This document shows, piece after piece, positions 8,494 through 16,892 of a stretch of 28,805 nucleotides of DNA. Positions within the stretch are counted from its first letter, which is position 1; each line of letters begins with the position of its first letter. The notes below the pieces were generated by a model. It had not been told where the DNA came from and made no database searches. It saw nothing but the letters and a program-made list of their open reading frames with translations. This DNA is from a virus, in IMG/VR virus record IMGVR_UViG_3300028589_000033, positions 1 to 28,805 of that record, one strand, 5' to 3'. A program made the translations under genes and the position numbers.

Positions 8494-11109
8494 CTACCTC
8501 ACGTTGTTGTTCACCTCGAAATGGCCTTCAATCGCACACACCCCGTTGAGGTAGCTGTCGTTGACCTGTTTAATGAAAATCAGCTCGCTGGATGTAACCG
8601 TTACCTTGCCGACGTTAGCGAAAGGCATGATCGCGAAATAACGGCGATCGAAGTTCAGGATCACGGGGTCGTACTTCAACCACCAGAGGTAGCTGGCCAC
8701 CGAGTCACGAATGAACTGTTCCGAGTACCCAGTCGCTGTACCTGACAGTTTGCCGATCGGCAACAGACGGTTCAGGATGGCGTTGACTACCACACTGAGG
8801 AACGGACTGAACAGACGGTACTTATCTTGCAGGTTTGGCAACACCGGCGATACCGAAGGTTTCGGCAAGTACAGGGTCATGTAGTCACTCACCCGCTGGT
8901 CCACCGCACGGCTTTCCTCGTAACCCGGGAAGTTGTCATACGGCTCAACGTACTTCGTCGGGCAGTAGACGTGCTTCACCATGTACGGTTTACCGTTCAA
9001 CAAACTAGCTGGATCGTCAGGTGACTGGTTCTCCGCACTCGGGACTTCATCCGTCATGTAAAGAGCGCCATTGATTACCGTACGAGTAACCCGGTCTTCA
9101 CGCAGGTTGTAGCGACGCATGCGACCGATCACGCCGCCGTCCACATACCCCAACTCGGTTTCCTGTTTAGGTCTTTCCATATCCACGCTGAACTGATGAC
9201 CCCGGAAGGTAATCGTCTGTGCGCCAGCTTTCAGGAACTCTTTGTTGAAGATGTAGCAACGCTGACCGTCAAACACCCAGTCCACGTTATCGATCAACGG
9301 GTGACCGTTCAGGAACAGATCGATGTTGGCAAACGCCAGTGGGAAGATCAACCCACCGCCTTCATAGATCTCGGTGATCGCAAACGACAACGACTTGTCG
9401 ATGTGATCCATCTCGAACGTGTAACACAGCGACTTGGTGTTGAAGAGGATGATACCCCGTTGGTTCACCGTGTCCAGTCCGGTCCAGTTCAACGTTCCGT
9501 CAACGATCACGTACACCGAGTCATCCCCGGTCACATCCGTCAGCTCACCGGTGATGGTCTGAAGGTCGATGTTGAAGTAACTGGTGTAGACGCGTACGTC
9601 GTTCACCGGGTTGATCTGAATCGGTTTGTTGGTGATGATGTACTCGAGTTCCCGATCCGCTTCACCCGACGTGAATTCCACCATCGCACACGTTGTGTTA
9701 CGCGGGGTGAAATAACGGGTGTTGATCAGGTTCCAGTAGTCGATGAGTTGACCCTTGGCGTCGTATTCCCACGCCGTGAAGTTCTCCCGGTACGAGATCG
9801 GAACTTCAATACCACGAGCGCCTGGACGACTATCCGTTCGCATGGGGGATTCACTCAGCACACGCGTTGCTGCGTTGTAACCCATCGCCAAGTGAGCATT
9901 GACACGGTCCAAGTCCCGGAACTGTTTCCGAGTAAAGCTCATCACCGGACCTTGCTCCAGATTGGCGGCAGTCCATTCAGGAACTGTTGCACGGTCACCA
10001 GTCATCGCCCGGAGGATGTCGGTGTCGTTGAACCGGTACAGGTAGCGGATGCGCTGATGCTCATGCGGCCACTGGTATTCCCACTCGGTCTTGCGAACCA
10101 ATACCAAGATGCGGATGTCCGACACCTTCTTCAACGCAGGATGGTATTCGCTCATCATCTGAATGCGGTCGTCAGCGATGGAGACGTCCACATGAGTCAA
10201 CTGACGAATTGCGGTTTCATCGTTACGGTTGAAGTACAACCCGTAAGGCGTCTTGCCCAGCAGGTAGTAGTCGTTGTCGTCAAAGTACCGGATGGTGAAA
10301 TCACCAGGACGTTTCGGCGGGTGGATAATCAGCTTACGCTTCTTGTCCATCTCCGAGTAAAAGTCCTTCAGGTTCTTGTACGCGTAGAGTTCTGCACGGA
10401 TGACGGTTGGGTCATGGAAGATCTCCACGATGTCACCTACCGCTAACCCCGGGATGCCGTTTGGCGCACCGTGGTAGTAAGCGCCGTTGTGCGTGACCCC
10501 GGTGAAACCTGGTTGGGCTTTGTAGAACTGGTAACGTGCAGTGAATACTTGGAGCTCCTGAGGGTTCTCGTAGACCATGGTCTCGTAACCGAACGGATTG
10601 CTCCCCACTACATCTACCTGCTCATTGCGAGCAACCGGGACACTTGGAGTGTAGCAGCGGAAGAACATCTCCGCACCCGTTGGCATCGGGTAGGTCCGGG
10701 ACTTCTCCAGCGCAATGAACGTCAACCCGTCGTAGGTGGTCATCATCCACGACTTACCCAGTGCGTATTTAAAGCCTTGGGTGTTGTAGACATCCAACTG
10801 GATACCGCGCCGTTTGCACAGGTCGGAGAAGTTCACCCAACGGTCCAGCGGGTTACGCCGCAATACGTTGGTGCGGAAGTTCCAGTACCCAGGGTCCAGA
10901 CCCTGCACCGAGAACACGTAATAGAACGTATCCTTCTTCGGCAGGGTCCGCCACTTGTTCATGTACTGGAAGTTGTCCGTGTCCCCGTAGTAGTCACTGA
11001 GCCGTACGGTGTGAACTTGGTACTGGTGGTTTTCTTCGGGGTTACCCCAGAGATGGTCGGTCGCGTATGCCAACAAGGGGTTTTCAGTGTCAAACCCTTT
11101 CATGATCAT
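8494..11109 (-). CDS. Large probable virion protein, 871 aa
   Basis: The second of the three genes between terminase and sheath. The sequence is long, soluble, very rich in Tyr, Phe and Trp, and predicted to be mostly beta. That fits a tail-associated or baseplate protein, although no named domain is recognised. The start begins MIMKGFDTEN; the upstream site (GGG about eight bases before the ATG) is weak. The preceding gene's stop lies five bases upstream, so translational coupling with the 292-aa gene is likely. The corresponding position in phiKZ is held by gp27. Nothing was seen in the 78 bases that separate it from the 573-aa gene except a TATG-containing AT-rich stretch. Confidence 0.7.
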   Translation of the reverse strand: MIMKGFDTENPLLAYATDHLWGNPEENHQYQVHTVRLSDYYGDTDNFQYMNKWRTLPKKDTFYYVFSVQGLDPGYWNFRTNVLRRNPLDRWVNFSDLCKRRGIQLDVYNTQGFKYALGKSWMMTTYDGLTFIALEKSRTYPMPTGAEMFFRCYTPSVPVARNEQVDVVGSNPFGYETMVYENPQELQVFTARYQFYKAQPGFTGVTHNGAYYHGAPNGIPGLAVGDIVEIFHDPTVIRAELYAYKNLKDFYSEMDKKRKLIIHPPKRPGDFTIRYFDDNDYYLLGKTPYGLYFNRNDETAIRQLTHVDVSIADDRIQMMSEYHPALKKVSDIRILVLVRKTEWEYQWPHEHQRIRYLYRFNDTDILRAMTGDRATVPEWTAANLEQGPVMSFTRKQFRDLDRVNAHLAMGYNAATRVLSESPMRTDSRPGARGIEVPISYRENFTAWEYDAKGQLIDYWNLINTRYFTPRNTTCAMVEFTSGEADRELEYIITNKPIQINPVNDVRVYTSYFNIDLQTITGELTDVTGDDSVYVIVDGTLNWTGLDTVNQRGIILFNTKSLCYTFEMDHIDKSLSFAITEIYEGGGLIFPLAFANIDLFLNGHPLIDNVDWVFDGQRCYIFNKEFLKAGAQTITFRGHQFSVDMERPKQETELGYVDGGVIGRMRRYNLREDRVTRTVINGALYMTDEVPSAENQSPDDPASLLNGKPYMVKHVYCPTKYVEPYDNFPGYEESRAVDQRVSDYMTLYLPKPSVSPVLPNLQDKYRLFSPFLSVVVNAILNRLLPIGKLSGTATGYSEQFIRDSVASYLWWLKYDPVILNFDRRYFAIMPFANVGKVTVTSSELIFIKQVNDSYLNGVCAIEGHFEVNNNVR

Positions 11110-11114
11110 AGAGG

Positions 11115-11993
11115 TTACCCATTAAGGTCGTAAGTGTAGTCGATGTTCTTGAGGAAGGTTTCGAGAACGCCCTTGTTGTATTTCGGATCGAGGGTCATGC
11201 CCAACGGAGTTTTGCTCAGTGCCTTGAAACGAGCGGCGCCGTAAACGAACGCGGTCAGCAGGCAGGCGTGTTCCGATGCAGCACCCACCACCGGAGCACC
11301 CAGACCGGTAAAGGTCAACGAGCTGCACACCGAGATCAGGTCCTTCAGGGTCAGACCTTTCAGCTTGTACAGAATCGAGTTGGCATGGATTGCCGCCAAC
11401 AGATCAGCCAAGGTGTTGAGGTGAGGAACATCTTCAACCACACCTAGGATGAAATCTTTCTCCATGCCGTAGATGGAGCGGATCACGTTCTCGGTGACGA
11501 ACACCAAGTCAGTGTTCGGTTGTTCCGACAGACACACCACGTAATGCGCCAGCAGACACTTCAGGGTGGTGGCTTCAGTGATGTCCAAACCGGCACGGGT
11601 AATGAAGCGATGGGTCAAGGCTTCCGAGTAGGCCTTGGCGGTCATCTGGCGTGCAGCTTTCAGAGGAGTCAAGCGCAGCTCCGCCAAGTCTTGTTGCAGG
11701 AACGCTGCCAGCTTCATGATGGCGATGTCGTTCGGGTTGGTCGCGCGGTTCTGCTTGTCGCGGTAAGGACGCTCGTCGTAGACCGTTACCGTTTTACGGG
11801 TGTGGGTCTGCAACGTGATAGGGAAGGCCAGCGCAGAGAAAGGAACAGCAGTCGCGTTGGTAATAACGAACACGTTCTCTTTCTTGGTGGGGGTCAGGTT
11901 GTTACTCAGGTGGAGGGTCTTGATAACCTCATCGACGCGATGAGTGGAACGCAGAACTCTTCCGACCGTGGTGTCATAGGCGTTGATCAACAT
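11115..11993 (-). CDS. Probable virion protein, 292 aa
   Basis: I placed the start at the ATG at 11993 (MLINAYDTTVGRV) because AAGGA lies upstream of it at 12005-12009. The frame is open for 25 more codons, but that part overlaps the divergent promoter region and has no ribosome binding site. The protein is mostly helical, with an Ala/Leu-rich C-terminal half. It is divergent from the sheath gene and the first gene of the minus-strand unit that continues into the 871- and 573-aa genes. Its position matches phiKZ gp28, next to the sheath. The function is unknown; a tail-related structural role is inferred from the neighbourhood. Confidence 0.65.
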   Translation of the reverse strand: MLINAYDTTVGRVLRSTHRVDEVIKTLHLSNNLTPTKKENVFVITNATAVPFSALAFPITLQTHTRKTVTVYDERPYRDKQNRATNPNDIAIMKLAAFLQQDLAELRLTPLKAARQMTAKAYSEALTHRFITRAGLDITEATTLKCLLAHYVVCLSEQPNTDLVFVTENVIRSIYGMEKDFILGVVEDVPHLNTLADLLAAIHANSILYKLKGLTLKDLISVCSSLTFTGLGAPVVGAASEHACLLTAFVYGAARFKALSKTPLGMTLDPKYNKGVLETFLKNIDYTYDLNG

Positions 11994-12104
11994 TTGACAG
12001 TTTTCCTTAAAATAACATGTTATGTGCCAGTTGTATATGACACTGTACGGCCCTGAAAATGGGTACATACGATTGCTTCAACCTAATTCCACATGAGGCT
12101 CCCC
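11994..12104. promoter_or_regulatory. Divergent promoter region with a 12-bp palindrome
   Basis: About 110 bases between the divergent 292-aa and sheath genes. They contain a perfect palindrome ATAACATGTTAT at 12012-12023. TATG occurs on the plus strand at 12021-12024 and again in TATATGAC a few bases further on; TATG is the short core reported for phiKZ late promoters. Transcription must start in both directions from here or nearby. Which of these sites is used cannot be decided from the sequence. Confidence 0.4.
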
Positions 12105-14264
12105 ATGACCGTTTTCCAGAATATCGTTCCGGGTGCGGTGGACAATGGCGGGATCAACGATAAATCGATCCCTGCGTATACCACCGTCACCCCGACTGCA
12201 CCGCTGCATTTGCCGGTGGTGCACGTAGTGACTCCAAAGGGTAAGCTGGCCTCCAAGGCAGGTACCCAGTGGATTTCCCCAGGTTCCTTCACGCAGATCT
12301 TCGGCGATATCTTCGACGAGAAAACTGCCTTCTACGGCCCGACCTCGGTGCTGATCAAAGCACTCGCTGCTGGCGGTCAAGCGACCATCGGCGTACGTCG
12401 TCTGTCGGTGAACGAAGAAGTTGCCCGTGTGCCCCTGTCGGCATTCGTCAGCAAAGTCACCGTTCCTGACTACGAGCGTGACACCGCCGGTCGCTTCAAG
12501 TACGACACCAACGGCGAGCGTATCCCGGTTGTCGGTAAAACCTTCCAAGGTATCGACATCGTCATCCAGCCTGACCCGCTGGCGGCTACCACCGTTCCTG
12601 GTGGTCTGCAAGTCCGCACCATCGCGGCTACTGGCGACACCCCCGAAATCGTGGTTCTGCCACTCTTCGAAAGTCTGGCCGGTGTGGGCGACGACTACAA
12701 CCGTTCCGGTCTGAACATGGGTGTTCGCAACGACACCCTGAACTGGCGCTCGATCGCCGAGTTCGTGCGTGCTACCGGCGTGTTCCCGTTCGACCTGCGT
12801 GAGTTCGTCGACGCACCCAACGGTGAGCGCTCGTACTACAAGACCACCACTGGTCGCGAGTCGGCGAAGTTCACTCTGTTCCCAACCGAGATGAACAACA
12901 CCCAGTACAGCCTGAAGTTCGGCTTTGGCCAGTTCACTGGTACCAACGCCAACCGTCCGGTCAACCCGGTTCCGGCTCCGTTCAACGACCTGATCGTCTA
13001 CGAGGAAAACATCGACACTCTGTGCCAGATGATGTACTCGGTCGAGAAGGACAACAACGAGTCGCTGGTTGAAGTCGGCAACGCCGGTGAGTTCTACAAG
13101 CAGATGAACCCGTTCACCTGCGTGAACCACAACGGCGCGCCGTACTACGCCATCACCTCCAGCTCCACCATCAAGTGGGACCTGTCGGGTTCGGTCAAGG
13201 CCTCCGGCGGCGTTTCGCCGTTCCTGGACAAGCTGGGCAAACTGCCGGACTACGTGTCCAAGCCGGTGGTGAACGATCCGTTCAACCTGCTGACCAACGT
13301 GGAACGTCCGATCAGTGTCCTGCAAGGCTGGGAGATCAACAACAAGTTGATCGAAGCTGACCTGACCACTTACGTGGTTGGCAAGGACATGAAAGACGTC
13401 ACCCGTAACAAGCAGTCGCTGTTCTGGGACGTTGGCTACCACCAGCCTGTCAAAGAGCTGGCCGTACAGATGCTGGGTGCCCGTAAGGACATCATCGTCA
13501 TCCCGTGCGGTACTGTCTGGGTACCTGGTAAGGTCAACGAAGTCGAGGACGTCTACTCGCGTGCTGCCACCATGACCGCTCTGCTGCGTATGACTCCGGA
13601 ATCGGAAAAGTGGGGTACCCCTGCTTGCCGCGCCGCGGTCAACCTGATCGAGATGAAGGTCATGAACGAGAAGACCGGCTGGTACTTCTCGGGCAACATC
13701 GATCTGGCCCAGCGTTTCGCCAGCTTCGCGGGCAGCGCTTCCGGTCTGATCTCCACGCCGCTGTCTCCGGACCACGGCGACAACCGCATCGTCAGCACCA
13801 TGCACTCCCCGACCATCGTGTTCGAGGAAGACGAAGTGGCTGCGGAGAACTTCGCCAACGGTCACATCACCCTGCGTCCGTACGACTGGAACGCGCAAGT
13901 GTTCCGTCCGGGTCTGCCGACCGTGTACACCAACCCGGATTCGGTGCTGAAAGACCTGATGACTCCTTTCCTGTGCGTCTGCATGGAAAAGATCTCGGCC
14001 GAGCAGTGGAAACTGGTTGTTGGTGATACCACCATCACCCAGGACAACTACGCCGCGATCATGAAGGACAACATCGAGCGTAAGTGCCGTGCGGCCGTTG
14101 GTGGTATGGTTAGCCAGATCACCGCCGAAACCTCTTACGAGGAAGGCATCCCGGGCTCCCGTGCAAAACTGAAGGTCGTGCTCCACGCTTGGTTCAACAA
14201 GGCCAAGTACATGATGGAGTTCGATCTGTACGCCTACAACTCGCAGGATCTGGCTGCGGCCTGA
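12105..14264 (+). CDS. Tail sheath protein
   Basis: The contractile sheath subunit that surrounds the tail tube and drives DNA injection. At 719 aa it is close to phiKZ gp29. Sheath-like features are the C-terminal segment with RAAVNLIEMKVMNEKTGWYF followed by a conserved C-terminal beta domain, and the immediate pairing with a tail tube gene. I chose the ATG at 12105 (MTVFQNIVPGA) rather than the one at 12093 because GAGG (12095-12098) sits six bases before it. Codon use is strongly biased to C-ending and G-ending codons, unlike the small genes around it, as expected for a very abundant protein. The tube gene follows after ten bases and must be co-transcribed. Confidence 0.88.
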   Translation: MTVFQNIVPGAVDNGGINDKSIPAYTTVTPTAPLHLPVVHVVTPKGKLASKAGTQWISPGSFTQIFGDIFDEKTAFYGPTSVLIKALAAGGQATIGVRRLSVNEEVARVPLSAFVSKVTVPDYERDTAGRFKYDTNGERIPVVGKTFQGIDIVIQPDPLAATTVPGGLQVRTIAATGDTPEIVVLPLFESLAGVGDDYNRSGLNMGVRNDTLNWRSIAEFVRATGVFPFDLREFVDAPNGERSYYKTTTGRESAKFTLFPTEMNNTQYSLKFGFGQFTGTNANRPVNPVPAPFNDLIVYEENIDTLCQMMYSVEKDNNESLVEVGNAGEFYKQMNPFTCVNHNGAPYYAITSSSTIKWDLSGSVKASGGVSPFLDKLGKLPDYVSKPVVNDPFNLLTNVERPISVLQGWEINNKLIEADLTTYVVGKDMKDVTRNKQSLFWDVGYHQPVKELAVQMLGARKDIIVIPCGTVWVPGKVNEVEDVYSRAATMTALLRMTPESEKWGTPACRAAVNLIEMKVMNEKTGWYFSGNIDLAQRFASFAGSASGLISTPLSPDHGDNRIVSTMHSPTIVFEEDEVAAENFANGHITLRPYDWNAQVFRPGLPTVYTNPDSVLKDLMTPFLCVCMEKISAEQWKLVVGDTTITQDNYAAIMKDNIERKCRAAVGGMVSQITAETSYEEGIPGSRAKLKVVLHAWFNKAKYMMEFDLYAYNSQDLAAA

Positions 14265-14274
14265 GGACTGAAAC

Positions 14275-15213
14275 ATGGCAAATGAAAGCAACTACCCACA
14301 CCGCGGTACCGACACGCTGTTGCCGTCGTCGGACGCGTTCGTGCAAGCGTTGGACCTGGCGGCTCGTCCGGTCATCAACGCCGAGAAAGGCGGTCAGTAC
14401 GGTTGGGCGGGTAACGTCTTCGAGTACCTGACCGCTCAACCACACGTCAGCCAACTCGGCTGGTGCATCATGCTGTCGTCTCCAGCAGGCTTCTCCCGCC
14501 TGCCGGGGGCAACCCAGCTGCACTCCCTGTGCAAATCCTGGTTCGAGAACCGTTCGCAATCCTTCGAGGGTCTGCGCAACTCGATCGAATTCAGCTTCGG
14601 CACCATGGAGTGGACCGGTCACGTGCTGTCCATCCCGACCGGCGCGACCCGTTCGCAAGGCCAGGTCAGCCACACCGGCTACGATGTCGAGGGTGAGGTC
14701 TTCACCAAGATGTTCGACATCTGGGGCCGCTGGCTGGTCATGGACCCGGAGATCCAGAACGCCAAGATGGTGATCCTGGACGATCCGGGCGACATGCTGC
14801 TGGACGACCAATCGGCCTCGTGCATCTACTTCGAGCCGACCCGCAACATGAAGGACATCGCGCACGCTGCGATCGTCGTGGGCATCATGCCCCGCAACAA
14901 CGTGCCAATCGAGATCAAGCGCAACAAGTCGGAAGAAAACCAGATCCGTCAGATCCAGATGGAGTTCACTGGTCTGGTCGAATTCGACACCCTGGCTGTG
15001 AAGCAGATCGCTCGTCAGATGCTGAAGCTGCTGCCGCTCTACAACCCAGACGCCATCGCTGCGCCGCAAGGCTTCCAGGATCGTTCGGCTGCGGTCAAGA
15101 GCTCCAAGTCGGGTACCATCGAGCGCATGGTCGAGCAGAAAGCAACCATCGCTCCGAGCGGCTCGTTCGCCGGTGCTGTTGGTGCTGGCAACGGCTCGAG
15201 CTACATGGGCTAA
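14275..15213 (+). CDS. Tail tube protein
   Basis: The inner tube of the contractile tail, 312 aa, equivalent by order and size to phiKZ gp30. It starts at ATG 14275, with GAGGA in the short gap after the sheath stop. The sequence alternates beta strands with short helices, as in tube proteins of this group, and ends in a Gly/Ser/Ala-rich flexible tail. It shares the extreme codon bias of the sheath gene, so both are likely to be produced at high level late in infection. A strong hairpin follows twenty bases after the stop. The tube call rests mainly on the sheath-tube pairing and size; I did not find a separately diagnostic motif. Confidence 0.8.
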   Translation: MANESNYPHRGTDTLLPSSDAFVQALDLAARPVINAEKGGQYGWAGNVFEYLTAQPHVSQLGWCIMLSSPAGFSRLPGATQLHSLCKSWFENRSQSFEGLRNSIEFSFGTMEWTGHVLSIPTGATRSQGQVSHTGYDVEGEVFTKMFDIWGRWLVMDPEIQNAKMVILDDPGDMLLDDQSASCIYFEPTRNMKDIAHAAIVVGIMPRNNVPIEIKRNKSEENQIRQIQMEFTGLVEFDTLAVKQIARQMLKLLPLYNPDAIAAPQGFQDRSAAVKSSKSGTIERMVEQKATIAPSGSFAGAVGAGNGSSYMG

Positions 15214-15233
15214 CCTGTGCGTGCATAGGTACA

Positions 15234-15267
15234 CTAACCTCCCTACCCGCAAGGGTAGGGAGGTTAG
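15234..15267. terminator. GC-rich hairpin between convergent genes
   Basis: A perfect 15-bp stem (15234-15248 with 15253-15267) with a GCAA (GNRA) loop on the plus strand. It carries the CTCCCTACCC core related to the hairpins at 3325 and 6647. It lies between the tube gene stop and the stop of the oppositely oriented 136-aa gene, so it can serve both. No U-tract follows on either strand. Confidence 0.75.
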
Positions 15268-15277
15268 GCTTATGCCG

Positions 15278-15688
15278 CTACTTCGGAAATTTGCAAATCC
15301 GCCCGTTAACACAGGACAGGGCGAGATTGTTTTTGATCATAACCTCACGATACACATACAGGTCTTTCGCATGAGAGCGATCGCCTGCAAGTGGGGGGTT
15401 ATTCTTCATGATGAAGTCATTAACCTCATCGTCGTCGTAAGCCATAGGGAAGACTATCTCCCAACCGTCGACGTGTCTGATAAACCAAGGCTTAACGCAA
15501 CTTACCTTTCGTGTTATTCGTACTGTCCCCGCATAAATCCCGAGGGAGAACTTGAACACGGTTCCATTCGGTACAGCGGTTACCGAATAAGTCATCTCTC
15601 TTGCTTCCATGCACCGTTGGAAGATTAGTAGACCGATAGTTGCGCCAATACCTAAAAGCAGCGCATTGCTGACTAGGTCATACGCCAT
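15278..15688 (-). CDS. Small membrane-anchored protein, 136 aa
   Basis: Unknown function. The N-terminus contains one clear transmembrane segment (residues about 7-24, LLLGIGATIGLLIF) with few charges before it, followed by a soluble domain of about 110 residues. This suggests an inner-membrane protein with a single N-terminal anchor. AAGGAG precedes the ATG at 15688 at a good distance. The gene follows the 223-aa gene closely on the same strand and ends at the hairpin shared with the tube gene. Base composition is more AT-rich than in the neighbouring tail genes, as for other accessory genes here. Lysis or superinfection-exclusion roles are possible for such proteins, but no motif supports either. 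Confidence 0.6.
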   Translation of the reverse strand: MAYDLVSNALLLGIGATIGLLIFQRCMEAREMTYSVTAVPNGTVFKFSLGIYAGTVRITRKVSCVKPWFIRHVDGWEIVFPMAYDDDEVNDFIMKNNPPLAGDRSHAKDLYVYREVMIKNNLALSCVNGRICKFPK

Positions 15689-15704
15689 TGGTAGCTCCTT
15701 TATA

Positions 15705-16376
15705 TCAATGGTCCCCTATCGCTGATCCCACCTCACGTTTGAAGAGATCGATGTCTGTTGCAAATACCGCCATAGCAGAATCAGAAACCGTTCTCCATAG
15801 ATTACCCCCACGTCCATAGTGTTCCAAGAAAAGTCGTTTAATGTCTTCGGGGGAAGCCAACCGATTATGGTCCTCCACGAAGGTTTTGTATAACTTTTCA
15901 TACCGCTGGTTGACTACATCCGTGAGTCGCTGGGTGTTGTGGACAATCAGCTGAACCCGCAAACGAACACTCGGTTTCAAAGTTTGCGGTTTTAAAGGGC
16001 GACACGATTGGGTTATGAAACGCTCTTCCTCCCTGTTAAATACGGTGTTGGCATACAACCGTAAATACATCCATCCCACACCAGGCGAAGCCTCGTAGGG
16101 ATAATCCCGTGTTAAAGGATGACCCGTTTCCATCAGTGCGATGATTGCATAGACCAATCGCTTATCGTGTTCGCTGATGGCTTTTTCGGCGTTGATCAAC
16201 CTCTGGGCTACAAACAGACTGTCACGAAGGTACGTATGATCGTAGAGGTCCTCCTCGTTATTCTTCATGTGGTTGAAAACCGCATTGATGAAGTTCTCTG
16301 GGAGATAAGGTTCCAACACCAACGTAATATCTTGGTGGAGCTTAATGTCCCTCAACGTTTTGGTCTGAGCTTCCAT
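15705..16376 (-). CDS. Unknown protein, 223 aa, with a faint HD-phosphohydrolase-like pattern
   Basis: The start is placed at ATG 16376 (MEAQTKTLRD), with AGGA six bases upstream. An earlier TTG in frame would run through a ten-base A/T tract and lacks a site. The protein is largely helical. Residues about 78-105 (ALMETGHPLTRDYPYEASP) resemble the pattern ALxHDIGKPxTRDYxxHEASP of HD-domain hydrolases, but the metal-binding His-Asp pair is replaced by Glu-Thr. If the relation is real, the domain is probably catalytically dead. This similarity was judged by eye and is weak. The gene lies between a probable membrane protein and a secreted protein on the same strand. Confidence 0.55.
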   Translation of the reverse strand: MEAQTKTLRDIKLHQDITLVLEPYLPENFINAVFNHMKNNEEDLYDHTYLRDSLFVAQRLINAEKAISEHDKRLVYAIIALMETGHPLTRDYPYEASPGVGWMYLRLYANTVFNREEERFITQSCRPLKPQTLKPSVRLRVQLIVHNTQRLTDVVNQRYEKLYKTFVEDHNRLASPEDIKRLFLEHYGRGGNLWRTVSDSAMAVFATDIDLFKREVGSAIGDH

Positions 16377-16388
16377 CTGGAATCCTAG

Positions 16389-16429
16389 AAAAAAAAAATG
16401 AAGCAAGGGGAGGGGTGCCTAAGCACCCC
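16389..16429 (-). terminator. Possible terminator after the secreted-protein gene
   Basis: A 7-bp stem GGGGTGC/GCACCCC (16412-16418 with 16423-16429), followed on the minus strand by a G/C-rich spacer and then ten consecutive T (16389-16398). The gap of about 13 bases between stem and T-run is longer than usual, so termination may be partial. The following gene's ribosome binding site lies just beyond the T-run. Confidence 0.45.
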
Positions 16430-16438
16430 CTAACACCG

Positions 16439-16882
16439 TCAATCCACGACGGTGAAATTCTCGAACATCTGAGGATTGGAGAAGTTGCTGTAGAACGTTT
16501 TGTTCACACATTCTCCATAAGTTTCTTCTTCCCCTGGCTTCTTCACTTCGATGTAACCGCTGATGACGCCCTGGCGGTCCATGCGACCGAGAGTAAACAA
16601 CCCCTCGGGAGTGTTAAAATAAATCTCGGCAGTCGCTACACCTTCTGCCGTGTGGAGGTGCTCACTGAGTCCCAGATCGTTACCGACCTTGGGTTTGGTG
16701 ATCGGTTCCTTACCTGGTCTTTCGAAGTCAGGGGTGAACACGTCACCGTTCTGGCTCCAGCTCAGGTGGTAGGAACTACCGTCCGGCAAGTCACACCGGT
16801 AAATCAGGTCTTCAGCTTTCGCTTTCAGCGAAGGTGCGGCCAGAGTGGCAAACAGACCAATAGCGATCAATAGCTTTTTCAT
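16439..16882 (-). CDS. Secreted or periplasmic protein, 147 aa
   Basis: The N-terminus is a textbook Sec signal peptide: MKK, a hydrophobic core (LLIAIGLFATLAAP) and a probable signal peptidase I site after AKA at residue 23. The mature part, about 124 residues, has two cysteines (C30 and C125) that could form a disulphide in the periplasm. The segment after the first cysteine (YRCDLPDGSSYHLSW) loosely recalls the YxCxDG pattern of MliC-type periplasmic lysozyme inhibitors, but the likeness is too short to name it. AAGGAG precedes the ATG at 16882. The 122-aa gene ends about ten bases upstream, so the two are probably co-transcribed. An exported protein in this block suggests interaction with the host envelope. 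Confidence 0.65.
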   Translation of the reverse strand: MKKLLIAIGLFATLAAPSLKAKAEDLIYRCDLPDGSSYHLSWSQNGDVFTPDFERPGKEPITKPKVGNDLGLSEHLHTAEGVATAEIYFNTPEGLFTLGRMDRQGVISGYIEVKKPGEEETYGECVNKTFYSNFSNPQMFENFTVVD

Positions 16883-16892
16883 GACGTGCTCC

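Noticed and set aside
4308-10446. Long plus-strand open frames (for example 4308-5459, 5511-6530, 6730-8421, 9196-10446) opposite the terminase and virion genes
   Set aside because: They are antisense shadows of well-supported minus-strand genes with visible motifs or good start sites, and have the same His/Val/Arg-rich antisense composition.
12078-14291. A 737-codon open frame on the minus strand opposite the whole sheath gene
   Set aside because: It is a by-product of the sheath codon bias, which avoids codons whose complements are stops. Its composition (rich in Val, His, Arg, Gln, Asp) is typical of antisense frames, and it has no ribosome binding site or family motif.
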